DNA from: Gemmata massiliana
GTDB taxonomy: Bacteria > Planctomycetota > Planctomycetia > Gemmatales > Gemmataceae
Assembly: GCA_000531095.1 (NCBI GenBank)
Contig: HG799466.1
Span: forward strand, 150,970 to 214,969
Direction: 5' to 3'
Length of the DNA: 64,000 bases
In this document: one piece after another, positions 35,151 through 44,445 of the stretch
Position numbering within the stretch: the stretch's first letter is position 1
Layout: every line of letters begins with the position of its first letter
Program-made: the position numbers and the translations under genes
The notes under the pieces: generated by a model
Seen by the model: only the letters and a program-made list of their open reading frames with translations
The model's database searches: none
Told to the model about the DNA's origin: nothing

Positions 35151-35242
35151 GTGCGTCACACGGAAGGAGGGCTATCATTGTAGAACCCGCACCGGCTGCC
35201 TCGCTCGGTGGTCGGAACGGGTTCGCGTCGCCCGCGTAATAC

Positions 35243-35274
35243 TTGACAGCACGTGAGATCGAGTTACCCTTAAT
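35243..35274 (+). promoter_or_regulatory. Candidate promoter of the metal-efflux operon
   Basis: TTGACA at 35243-35248 with TACCCT (16-base spacing) or CTTAAT (20-base spacing) as -10. The stretched spacing is of the kind used by MerR-type metal regulators, but no merR gene is near. Between the divergent AraC and His-rich genes. Confidence 0.45.
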
Positions 35275-35312
35275 CCACGTGGGATTCGTGCGGTACCGAG
35301 ATCGTTGACCTC

Positions 35313-35759
35313 ATGACGCGGCTCGTTGTCACGCTGTTGCTGATACCGAGTGTGCTGCTCACGCAGCTCGCTGCGGCGCCGCACGTCCACACCGGCTCAG
35401 AGCAAGAATCGACACAACACTCCCAACCGCACCTCCACTTCCACCTGTTCCGTTCGGCTGCTTCGCACCCGAGTACGGGTTCTCGTTGCGATTGTGGCTC
35501 TAACTCTTCGGCAATCCAGGCCGACGAGGACACGCCCTGGGACCACGACGCCGACGCGCTTTACGTCGAAGCTGCAACAGTGGCTCCCGAGCGCGCGAAA
35601 CAGGATGTGAGTGACAGCCACTTGTACGCGACGCCCGTCGCACAAGTGTTGTCTCTCGACGGCAACGTCCGCGTGTCGGCGCACCTCACGCAGCACAGTG
35701 ATCGGCTCCGCTCTCAGAACTGCCCGTTGTACCTCCGCTACCTCACGCTCACGATTTAG
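35313..35759 (+). CDS. Exported His-rich protein preceding a metal RND pump
   Basis: 148 residues. Signal peptide LLLIPSVLLTQLAAAP, then many His residues, including HVHT, HLHFH and SHLYAT, with a single CDC motif. The spacing of His suggests metal binding, and the gene precedes a CzcB/CzcA-type pump. It could be a periplasmic metal sponge or sensor. No known family is recognised. Starts 153 bases from the divergent regulator. Confidence 0.6.
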   Translation: MTRLVVTLLLIPSVLLTQLAAAPHVHTGSEQESTQHSQPHLHFHLFRSAASHPSTGSRCDCGSNSSAIQADEDTPWDHDADALYVEAATVAPERAKQDVSDSHLYATPVAQVLSLDGNVRVSAHLTQHSDRLRSQNCPLYLRYLTLTI

Positions 35760-35992
35760 CCACTCGCATTGGTCTCGCGACTCGTTCCGCGCGTACCGGC
35801 GTCACGCCCGGTAGCAGCGCAGGTGGTGTCCACCGAACGCACCCGTCGCTCGGCCGTTTCAACTGTTCGCACAAACTGTTGTTCGTTCCGTGACCGCGCC
35901 ATGCGCGTGTTCCGGGCTTTCACACCGAGCGCGTTCGACCGCGGCCTGAGTGCCGGTCGCTGCGCACGCACGCGATGCAACGAGGGAACACA

Positions 35993-37498
35993 ATGAGCGA
36001 AGTGGTTACTCGCCGAGAACCGTCGTCGGGCGCGATACCCGCGCAGACCCGGCGCTGGTGGATCGCGGCGCTACTATTCCTGGTGCTTGGTGCCGGAGGT
36101 GCGGGGGTCATCGCCTCCGGCGCGCTGCGGGCTCCCTCCCCAGCTAAACCTGACGACTCCGAAAAACGTACCGAGAGCGCCAAAGACACCATCACGATGG
36201 CCAAGGACAAACAGTCTGCGGCGGGAGTCGATACGGCCCTCGTTTTGGCCGCTCCGCTCCGGGTGAACACCTGGCGCACGGGCCGCGTGGCTCTCAACGA
36301 CGAGCGCGTCGCTCACATCTGCCCGCCGGTCGAAGGGATCGTTCGCGAAGTTCCCGTGCGCCTCGGGCACAATGTCGCGGCCAGCGACGTACTGGCCGTC
36401 ATCGATTGCCGCGAGCTGAGTTCCCTGAAGTTGGAACTGGTCCGAGCGCGGGCGGCCCTCGCCACCGAACGCGAAGCGGCCACGCGCACCCGAACGACGA
36501 CCACCAACGCGGCCGAACTGCTCAAGCTCCTTGCGACCGACACGCCGCTGACCGAAATCGAGAAAAAGCTGACGGACAAGCCGATCGGTGACTGGCGCGC
36601 CCAACTCCTGGGCGCGTACACGCGGAAAGAGCAACTTCGCACGCAACTCGCGTCGCTCCGGTCCTCGGCCGGCGCCGTGCCCGAATCCGTCGCGCTCAAA
36701 GTGCAGTCCGAAGCGGACGCGGCCAATGCGACTTACACCAGCCTCGTTGAAGACCTCCGTTATCAGGTGAAGTACCAGGTCCGACAAGCGGAACTCAAGC
36801 TCCGTGAAGCGGAAACGGCGGTGGACATCACCCGGGCCAAACTCGTGGCCCTCGGATTGGCCCCTGAAACTATCGACACCCTCGACCCACTCGCGGAAGG
36901 CGCGAAGGCGTCGCTGCTCACGATCCGGGCGCCGTTCGCGGGCACCGTGGTCGAAAAACACGTGGTGCTGTCCGAGCGCGTCGGGCCGCAATCGCAACTG
37001 TTCGTGTTGTCCGACCTGTCGACCGTCTGGATTCAGGCGGACGTGTTCGAGGCTGACCTGCCCCTGATTCGCAGACTCGCGGGTCGAACGGTCGTGTTCC
37101 GTTCGGACTTGGCGGGCATCTCCGAGCGAACGGCGACGGTTGTGTACACCGGCGACGTCATCGACAAATCGTCCCGAACACTGACACTGACGGCCGAAAC
37201 ACCGAATCCCGAGCGAGCACTCAAGCCCGGCACAATGGTCGAGGTCGGGTTCGACACCGGCACGTCCGATCCGGTGATCCAGGTACCCGCGTCGGCGGTC
37301 CTCCGTCACGAGAACAAGCCGTTCGTGTTCGTGGTCACCGGCACGGACACGTTCGCCAAGCGCGAAGTGGCACTGGGCCGACAAGCGGGCGAGGCGGTTG
37401 AAATAACCGACGGTGTCCGGGTCGGTGAAGCAGTGGTCGTGCGCGGCGGATTCGTGCTCAAGTCCGAGCTGCTCAAAGACCAAATGGTGGGGGAATAA
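35993..37498 (+). CDS. RND efflux membrane-fusion (periplasmic adaptor) protein, CzcB/CusB-like
   Basis: 501 residues from ATG 35993 (GAGGGA upstream). Signal/anchor helix WWIAALLFLVLGAGGAG near residues 22-38; then VEGIVREVPVRLGHNVAASDVLAVIDC (lipoyl half), a long helical hairpin with two coiled segments, IRAPFAGTVVEKHVVLSERVGPQSQLFVLSDLSTVWIQADVFE, and beta-barrel and membrane-proximal domains. It couples the RND pump to an outer-membrane channel; no CzcC is next to it. Confidence 0.88.
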   Translation: MSEVVTRREPSSGAIPAQTRRWWIAALLFLVLGAGGAGVIASGALRAPSPAKPDDSEKRTESAKDTITMAKDKQSAAGVDTALVLAAPLRVNTWRTGRVALNDERVAHICPPVEGIVREVPVRLGHNVAASDVLAVIDCRELSSLKLELVRARAALATEREAATRTRTTTTNAAELLKLLATDTPLTEIEKKLTDKPIGDWRAQLLGAYTRKEQLRTQLASLRSSAGAVPESVALKVQSEADAANATYTSLVEDLRYQVKYQVRQAELKLREAETAVDITRAKLVALGLAPETIDTLDPLAEGAKASLLTIRAPFAGTVVEKHVVLSERVGPQSQLFVLSDLSTVWIQADVFEADLPLIRRLAGRTVVFRSDLAGISERTATVVYTGDVIDKSSRTLTLTAETPNPERALKPGTMVEVGFDTGTSDPVIQVPASAVLRHENKPFVFVVTGTDTFAKREVALGRQAGEAVEITDGVRVGEAVVVRGGFVLKSELLKDQMVGE

Positions 37499-37503
37499 GC
37501 GCG

Positions 37504-40500
37504 ATGTTTGTGCGCGTTATTGACTTCGCCATTGCTAATCGTTTTCTGGTGATCCTCGGAACGTTCCTCCTTCTGGCCGCGGGCGTATACGCCGCGGGTC
37601 GGTTACCGGTCGATGCCGTACCCGATGTGACCAACGTCCAGGTTCAGGTCATGACAACCGCGCCGGCCCTCGGCCCCCTGGAAGTGGAGCAGGCGGTCAC
37701 GATTCCCGTCGAGACGTCCATGAGCGGGCTTCCTCGCGTCGAGGAAATCCGTTCGGTATCCCAGTTCGGCCTCTCGGTGGTGACAGTCGTGTTCGAGGAA
37801 GGAACGGACATTTACTGGGCGCGACAACAGGTCAACGAACGGCTCGCCGAAGCGCGCGAGAAGATTCCGCCCGGTGTACCCGCGCCGAAACCCGGTCCTA
37901 TCGCCACCGGGCTTGGTGAAATCTACCAGTTCGAGGTTCGCAACAAGCCGGGTTACGCGCACTCGCTCATGCGCTTGCGAGAGATCCTGGACTGGCAGAT
38001 CGCCCCGCAGCTCCGCGGGGTGCCCGGCGTCACCGAGGTGAACACCAACGGGGGGCAGTCGCGCGCCTATCAGGTCCGCCCCGATCCGGAAAAGCTCCGG
38101 GCGTATAACATCTCGCTCGAAAAACTGTTCACCGCGCTCCAACAGAACAACACGAACGAGGGCGGCGGGTACCTGCTGCTACGATCCCAGGAACAGCGCA
38201 TCGTGCGCGGTGAGGGGCTGATTCACTCGCTCGACGACGTGCGCAACGTGGTGCTGGACGCACGCGGAGACGGCACGCCGGTCTACGTCCACCAAGTCGC
38301 TGACGTCCAGTTCGCGCCCGTATTGCGGCAAGGCGCTACGACCCGCGACGGGACCGGAGAAGCCGTCGTCGGAATCGTGATGCTGCTCGCAGGAGAAAAC
38401 TCGCGCGAAGTGGTACGCGCCAGCAAAGAGAAGATGGAGCACATCAAGAAAACGCTCCCGGAAGGTGTGGAAATCGACGTGGTCTACGACCGAACGGAAC
38501 TGGTCGAGCGCACGGTTCACACCCTGAAAACGAACCTTCTAGAAGGCGGCGTACTCGTTGCGATCGTGTTGCTCGTGCTTTTGGGAAGCCTGCGGGCCGG
38601 TCTGATCGTCGCACTGGCGGTCCCGCTCGCGATGGCCGGCGCGTTCGTGGGGATGTGGGCCGCGGGGCTGTCTGGCAACCTAATGAGCCTCGGCGCGATC
38701 GACTTCGGGCTGATCGTGGACGGCAGCGTCGTGCTGATCGAGAACGTCGTTCGCCGGGTGGCCGAGCACCGGCACCACAACCGGGACGAACGCGCGCCGA
38801 TCGAGGTCATTCGTGCCGCGTGCGGCGAGGTCGCCCGACCGGTCGTGTTCGGGGTGGGCATCATTTTGCTCGTGTACCTCCCGATCCTCTCGCTCCGAGG
38901 GGTGGAGGGGAAGATGTTCTGGCCGATGGCACTCACGGTCATCTTCGCGCTCCTCACGTCCCTCGCTCTGGCGCTCGTGCTGATGCCGGTGCTGGCGTCC
39001 ATCTTCCTCCGCAGCGTGTCCGAACACGAACCGCTCCTGGTGCGGTGGGCGAAAGCGGTTTACCAGCCGCTCCTACATCTCGCGGTGCGGTTCCCGCGCA
39101 CGGTTCTGGCCACCTCTGCCGGGGTGTTCGCGCTGAGTGCCTGGACCGCACTACACATGGGGGCCGTGTTCATCCCGAAACTGGACGAGGGCTCGGTCGC
39201 GATCCAGGCTACGCGGCTCCCCAGTGCCTCGCTCGAAACGTCCGTCGAAATGACGACGCGGATCGAGAAATGTCTCCGCGAGATGCCCGAAGTCGAATCC
39301 GTCATTTCCAAGAGCGGTCGGCCCGAAATCGCCAACGACCCGATGACGATTAACCTCACGGACGTGATCGTCGCGCTGAAGTCGCGCGATTCGTGGCGCT
39401 TCGCCAGCAAGGAGGAACTGGTCAAGGCGATGGAGGAGAAGTTGGAGAGCGAAGTGCCCGGGCAGGTCTACGCCTTCTCGCAGCCGATCGAGTTGCGCGT
39501 AGCTGAATTGGTTGCCGGGGTCAAAACAGACGTGGGAATCAGCGTTTACGGCGACGACCTCGAAAACGCTGCGCGCGACCGCAGAAGACGTCGCGGCCGC
39601 GGTCAGCAAAGTGCCGGGCGCGGCAGACGTCGCGGTCGAACAGACGGGTGGCTTACCGTACCTGCGCGTAATTCTGCGCAGGGACGCACTCGCGCGCCAC
39701 GGAATTAACGCGCGGGCGGTTCTTGATGCCGTGGCCGTCGTGGGTGGGAGAGAAGTGGGTGAGGTGTTCGAGGGGCAGCGCCGGTTCCCGCTCCAGGTGC
39801 GGTTCCCGGAATCCGTGCGGGAAGACCTGGACCGACTCAAGCGCGTCACCGTGCCCGATACGCAGGGGCGCCCCATTCCCCTTGAGCACCTCGCGGAACT
39901 GAAGTTCGACGACGGCCCGGCACAGATCAGTCGCGACGCGATCCGGCGCCGGGCGGTGATCTCGTGCAACGTGCGCGGGCGCGACCTCGCCGGGTTCGTT
40001 GCAGAAGCGCAAAAGGTCGTGGACGAGAAGGTGAAGCTGCCCACCGGCTACTCGGTCGCGTGGGGCGGGCAGTTCAAGAACTTGCAGGAAGCCACTCGGC
40101 GCCTCTCCGTGGCCGTGCCGGTCGCGCTGTTGCTCATCTTTGTGCTTCTGCACTCCACGTTCAATTCGACCAAACTGGCGGCACTCATCTTCCTGAACGT
40201 GCCGCTAGCCGCGTCCGGCGGGGTGTTCGCGCTGTGGCTTCGGGGAATGGACCTATCTATCTCCGCCGGCGTCGGGTTCATTGCACTGTTCGGGGTCGCG
40301 GTGCTGAACGGGGTCGTGCTCGTGACTTACGTTGTGGAACTGCGAAAGTCGGGTCAGGACTCGCACGAGGCGGCATTCGGAGGCGCCATGATGCGCGTGC
40401 GCCCGGTGCTCATGACGGCCCTCGTCGCGATGCTCGGGTTTATCCCAATGGCGTTTTCCAGCGGGTCCGGGGCCGAGGTGCAAAAGCCGCTGGCTACAGT

Positions 40501-40609
40501 CGTTATCGGCGGTCTCGTGACGTCCACGTTATTGACTTTATTCGTCATCCCGGCCGTCTACCGCTGGTTCGATCCGGAAACAGAAAACTCAGAACAAGAA
40601 GGACTGTGA
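37504..40609 (+). CDS. CzcA-type RND heavy-metal efflux pump, frameshifted near residue 690
   Basis: About 1034 residues once one extra base is removed, the normal HME-RND length. TM4 carries AIDFGLIVDGSVVLIENVV, with the acidic residues typical of the divalent-metal (CzcA, Co/Zn/Cd) branch rather than CusA. The first frame runs from 37504 and reads VYGDDLE, then loses sense; the second resumes with TLRATAEDVAAAV. The switch is at the A4 run, 39563-39566. Proton-driven export across the inner membrane with the adaptor next door. The break most likely reflects a homopolymer error. Confidence 0.85.
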
Positions 40610-40650
40610 ACCGTGCTTCCCGGTCAAAAAATCTGCGCGATGCGCGCAAC

Positions 40651-40683
40651 AAAAAAGGGTGCGGGAACGGTTCCCACACCCTT
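40651..40683 (-). terminator. Hairpin terminator between converging genes
   Basis: On the minus strand AAGGGTGTGGGAAC pairs with GTTCCCGCACCCTT, then TTTTTT follows. It ends the beta-helix gene at 40708 and could also serve the efflux operon. Confidence 0.85.
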
Positions 40684-40707
40684 TGCGCAGCTACTGGGGT
40701 GAACGAG

Positions 40708-41241
40708 TTAGAACGGGGCCTCGTTATTCACGAAGAACGTCCCGCCGTTCCCCCAACTGTTATCGACGTGGATGATGTCGTAGGCGTTCCCGCCGTCGAG
40801 CACCAGCGCGCCACCAGCGACCACGCCCGATGCGAACAGCGTGTCGTTGGCCTCGCCGCTGTGAACCTCGATGTTCCCGGACGCCCCGACGTTCCACAGG
40901 TACAGGCCGTCGCCGTCGTTCCCGCCCTGAACGTTAATCGTCCCGGCATACACGCCGACCATCTCCAGGTAATCCTGACCGTTGCCCAGATCGACGAACA
41001 CGCCGGACGGAATCCCCTGCCCGATGTAAACGGCCGATTGACCGTTCACCGTGGTCCCCGCCAGCCCGATCACAGACAGGTTCCCGGCGCCGTCCTGCTC
41101 GATCCGGACGCGGTTGAAATCGTCGTCGCCCGTAACGATCAGCGCCCCACCCGAAAGCATCGCGGTCACGTTCCCGGCCGGCGTATCGCGGTCTTCGAGG
41201 TATTCGCACGTCAGGTTGGTGTGACTATCGTGCCCCGTCAT
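40708..41241 (-). CDS. Exported repetitive beta-solenoid protein with planctomycete LEDR N-terminus
   Basis: 177 residues from ATG 41241, with a perfect AGGAGG 8 bases upstream; the longer frame upstream is ignored. The first 25 residues carry CEYLEDRDTPAGNVT, a motif that recurs at the N-termini of surface proteins of Gemmata-type planctomycetes. The rest is Gly/Asn/Asp-rich repeats (GGALIVTGDDDFN, GNAYDIIHVDNS, GGNDGDGLYLW) as in beta-roll or beta-helix proteins. No catalytic site. Ends in a T-rich terminator. Confidence 0.7.
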   Translation of the reverse strand: MTGHDSHTNLTCEYLEDRDTPAGNVTAMLSGGALIVTGDDDFNRVRIEQDGAGNLSVIGLAGTTVNGQSAVYIGQGIPSGVFVDLGNGQDYLEMVGVYAGTINVQGGNDGDGLYLWNVGASGNIEVHSGEANDTLFASGVVAGGALVLDGGNAYDIIHVDNSWGNGGTFFVNNEAPF

Positions 41242-41572
41242 GGCTATCCTCCTACGGTTGGGGCGAACGTAGGAGAGAGTGTTGCAACCAGCGTGCCCAT
41301 AACGATCACCGTTCGGGCGATCCCCGGTCACCTCACCAATGCCTGAAAAAGATTGATCGCAACGACTCAGACCCGGCACGGCCCGGATCAAGAATTGAAA
41401 GCTGAAAGACGGAAGGTGTTCTGATCAGTATCAGCGAAGAAATGCGCCAGCCAACATAATTCGTTCGGCAGCGTGAACGAAGCCTGCACCGCCAACAGAT
41501 AGGGGCAACGACGTCACAAAGAACGGGCCGCGCTTCCGCAAGTTAACAGGGACGCGCGGCCCGGACTCCGCA
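41242..41572. other. 331-base gap upstream of the beta-solenoid gene
   Basis: Contains a GC-rich hairpin (41524-41563) and a small palindrome CTGATCAGTATCAG near 41420. No frame of interest. Confidence 0.55.
41524..41563 (-). terminator. Candidate terminator after the small 41573 gene
   Basis: Arms CGGGCCGCGC / GCGCGGCCCG with a 20-base loop, followed on the minus strand by a weak TTCTTTG. Confidence 0.5.
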
Positions 41573-41860
41573 TTAGCGCTGGGGCGCGGACACCCGCGGC
41601 TTCAGTTGGAACTCGTACTCGCCATACTCGGCCGCGTGCTGCCCCTTTTCGGTCAGCGCGTAAGTGGCCTCGAACGGATCGGTCGCATTACCGGTGGCGC
41701 GTGCAAGAAGCCCTTCTTCGACCAGGGCCGTCAGGAACGAACCGTCCTTGGTCTTCGCGGTCGGGGCGAGCCGCAGGGTGCGGCCAACGGGCGCCTTCTT
41801 GCTACGCTTGACTGCTCGTAAAACTTGCCAGGTAAAATGGGTCGTAGAACGGACGGGCAC
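41573..41860 (-). CDS. Small protein with winged-helix-like appearance
   Basis: 95 residues from GTG 41860. The middle, GSFLTALVEEGLLARATG and then FEATYALTEKGQHAAEYGEYEF, has the helix-wing-Thr-Glu-Lys-Gly-Ala pattern seen in MarR/PadR-like winged helices, where TEKG follows the wing. It may be a small DNA-binding regulator or a stand-alone wing domain. The N-terminus is basic. No neighbour points to a target. Confidence 0.5.
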   Translation of the reverse strand: MPVRSTTHFTWQVLRAVKRSKKAPVGRTLRLAPTAKTKDGSFLTALVEEGLLARATGNATDPFEATYALTEKGQHAAEYGEYEFQLKPRVSAPQR

Positions 41861-42069
41861 TGTGAACGCTCGCTGTCAGGGTGATGGGCGGACAGTTAAG
41901 GCGAGAGAGGATGGCGGGCAAAGAAAGTGTATACCCGAAACCAGGAATTAGCAACTCCGTCCCACACTCGCAATCCAAGTAAATCGCGAGAATAACTGTT
42001 CCTATTCGGATGGAACAGAATCTTGCGCCAGCACCTTCCGAACTCTCTCATTTGTTCGTCGCCAGAACT

Positions 42070-42495
42070 TCACCGCGACACGCCGAACACGAACTGATCG
42101 GGGTCGCAAACCCGCACCACGGTCGGTGCGGTCTTGAAGACCGGGAGGCCGACGTCCTTCTTCCCCGCCTTGTCGCCGACCTTAATATCGGTCAGTTCCA
42201 ACTTCCCGTCCTTCAGTTTCCACGAGCCAGTAATCTCGTCACCCGTGACGCCCTCGGGCAGCAACTTTTCGATCAGATGTTTGGGAATCGGCCCGGCACC
42301 CTTTTTAATCACGAACTCAGATTTGGTGAACGTCCACGTGAAGTCCGGCTCGTGATTCTTCTTGTCCGGGGTGAAGTAATGGTTCAACTTCATCCCCGGG
42401 ATGTCGGCCGCCGCTACCGCGGACGGTTGCGCGTGAGCGTGCCCGGTCAGCACCGCAACCGCAACGCCAATAGCAAGCACTCGATGATCGATCAT
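42070..42495 (-). CDS. Exported protein of unknown function
   Basis: 141 residues from ATG 42495 (GAGGG upstream). Signal peptide VLAIGVAVAVLTGHAHAQ. The mature part alternates charged strands (FTWTFTKSEFVIKKGAG, GSWKLKDGKLELTDIKVGDKAGKKDV) like a small lipocalin or beta-sandwich. The gene stands alone between two other minus-strand genes. I recognise no family. Confidence 0.6.
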   Translation of the reverse strand: MIDHRVLAIGVAVAVLTGHAHAQPSAVAAADIPGMKLNHYFTPDKKNHEPDFTWTFTKSEFVIKKGAGPIPKHLIEKLLPEGVTGDEITGSWKLKDGKLELTDIKVGDKAGKKDVGLPVFKTAPTVVRVCDPDQFVFGVSR

Positions 42496-42594
42496 TTCAC
42501 GCCCTCTCATGAGAATTGAGTGAGACGATTCTACACCGATGAAATGTGTCCGGTTGTAACGACCGTTTGCGCCGCGTGTATTCGATGGCGGTGC

Positions 42595-43350
42595 TTACAG
42601 CGGCCACTCGGGGCCGACCGCGTCGCGTAACTGACCCATCAGTTCCATCGACGCCGGCGCGACGTGTTGAACCAGGTCCGTGCGATTGGGGAAAGTGTGA
42701 TGGCAGTCCCAACGCATCGGCGCGATCGGCCGGCGCAGGGGTTCTTCGGGGTTGGGTTGTAGAGCCCCTCGGCGCCGGAGCCGGTGCCGACGCGGAGAAA
42801 CGGTGAATGCGGCCATCAAGCGCCACGACGGGCGATCGGGCGCGGGGGCTTCGATCGAAAAGCTCAAGCCCTCGGCGTTGGTGACCTCGGCGCGTTCCAG
42901 GGGCCACACGGCGAGCGCTCGCGGGACGAGTTCGTACCAGTCCGCGAGTGGCGCGATCAGTTCGGACAACAGTCCGCGTGCGAACACCCCGGACACACTC
43001 CCGATCCGGACCGTCACCCGGTCGGCCGTGTTGTCCCACACCCAGTCGCCGAAGTTGAGCGGCTTCGGGCCAACTCCGAGTTCTGACAACCAATGAGCGG
43101 GCCACCCGCTTGTGGTCACGGCAGCGAGGTCGCCCAGCGCGGAATAGTAATCGGGGTCGTCGATCAGCGCTTCGTCGCGGAACCGGGACGCGGTGACTCC
43201 GGCCCGCAAGAACCGCCCAAACACGTCTTCGTCGTGCTCGTCGAGCCAGTCGGCCAGAACGAGGCGCGCGGTGTCATCCGATGGGTTTTCTAGCACGTTT
43301 GCGAATAAGGCACTGCGCTCGTTCACGTCAACCGCTCCGTCGATCGTCAC
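42595..43350 (-). CDS. TIGR02996-domain protein
   Basis: 251 residues from GTG 43350. The first ~40 residues hold ANVLENPSDDTARLVLADWLDEHDED, the TIGR02996 motif (ADWLDE) that occurs widely in Gemmata and related planctomycetes, usually at the front of repeat proteins. The rest has no recognisable domain. Function unknown. Confidence 0.78.
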   Translation of the reverse strand: MTIDGAVDVNERSALFANVLENPSDDTARLVLADWLDEHDEDVFGRFLRAGVTASRFRDEALIDDPDYYSALGDLAAVTTSGWPAHWLSELGVGPKPLNFGDWVWDNTADRVTVRIGSVSGVFARGLLSELIAPLADWYELVPRALAVWPLERAEVTNAEGLSFSIEAPAPDRPSWRLMAAFTVSPRRHRLRRRGALQPNPEEPLRRPIAPMRWDCHHTFPNRTDLVQHVAPASMELMGQLRDAVGPEWPL

Positions 43351-43390
43351 AGAGCAGTTTACGCGATGCGCGTTCCTCGGGACCGCCGAT

Positions 43391-44386
43391 CTACTTCGCG
43401 CGGGGCAACCTGTAGAGATCCGATCCCATCTTCATCACGTAGAGCGCGTCGCCTTTCGGGTCGTACTCCAACCACGTCAGTGTCGAAACGCCTTTCAACT
43501 CTTTCGGCACGGCAACGGGCTTCGCCCACGACACGCCAGCGTCGGTGCTCTCGATGACGCCGGCCGTGGTGAGCACGAACAGGTGTTTCGCGTCCCGACC
43601 GAACACGGGACCGTAGCGCGCGTCCTTCACGTCGCTCACCTTTTCCCACTTCGCACCTTTCTCCGTGCCCATCAGCAGCGCGCCTTCGACGAGCCAGAAC
43701 AGCGCGTCGCCCTGGAGCTTGGGAAGGGAAACCGGGTTGTGCTCGGAAACAGGGCTGAACGTTTTCCCGCCGTCCGTGGTGCGAAGGATTCCACCAGTCG
43801 CCTTCTGCCGCGATTTCTCGCGAGCGACAACGGCCGTGTCCGCGTCGAAGACCCACGCCCCCAACCCGTACCCCTTACCGGCTTCGGAAAATGACTTTCC
43901 ACCATCGCGTGAGAGGAGTAAAAGCCCGCCGGATTCGTGCTTGAAGGCGAGCACGAACTTCGTTTCCGGATCGGTCCAGTCGACCGCGCACCAATCGACG
44001 TGTTCGCACTTTTTGTCCATCGTGCGCCACGCGGTCGCGGGATCGGTGGACGCGACGATGACCGGCCCGCCGTACACCGTGGCCATCAGGAGCTTTTTGG
44101 TCTTCCCGGTGGGGTCGAGTTGCAGGCAACCGGGCGTCTCGGTTCGGCCCTTCGGTACGTCTTTGCCGTGCCGCTCCCAGGTTTTGCCCGAATCGGTCGA
44201 GCGGAACACGCCGCGATCACTGAGGCACACGAACAGCGTGCCGGTGTCACGATCAACCGCGACTCCGGACAGTCCGCCGAAGCCCGTCTTCTCGCGCGCG
44301 AGGAGTTCGGTCGCGACCGGTTGCCATTCGCCCGCGCGTGCCGCGGGTGTCACCAGAAAGGTGAGCGCAAGGAGAGCCGAACGCAT
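43391..44386 (-). CDS. Exported BNR/sialidase-like beta-propeller protein
   Basis: 331 residues. Signal peptide ALLALTFLVTPAARAGE. Asp-box repeats (STDSGKTW, SRDGGKSF, TTDGGKTF, STDAGVSW) with four or five blades suggest a propeller of the sortilin/photosystem-stability-factor type. No sialidase catalytic triad is visible. It probably binds or scaffolds in the periplasm. 59 bases upstream of the next minus-strand gene. Confidence 0.75.
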   Translation of the reverse strand: MRSALLALTFLVTPAARAGEWQPVATELLAREKTGFGGLSGVAVDRDTGTLFVCLSDRGVFRSTDSGKTWERHGKDVPKGRTETPGCLQLDPTGKTKKLLMATVYGGPVIVASTDPATAWRTMDKKCEHVDWCAVDWTDPETKFVLAFKHESGGLLLLSRDGGKSFSEAGKGYGLGAWVFDADTAVVAREKSRQKATGGILRTTDGGKTFSPVSEHNPVSLPKLQGDALFWLVEGALLMGTEKGAKWEKVSDVKDARYGPVFGRDAKHLFVLTTAGVIESTDAGVSWAKPVAVPKELKGVSTLTWLEYDPKGDALYVMKMGSDLYRLPRAK

Positions 44387-44445
44387 GATGACAGGTCCGA
44401 TGTGTTCCCCTCTTGACAGAGAGGAGATGGGGGTAGGGTCTTCCG

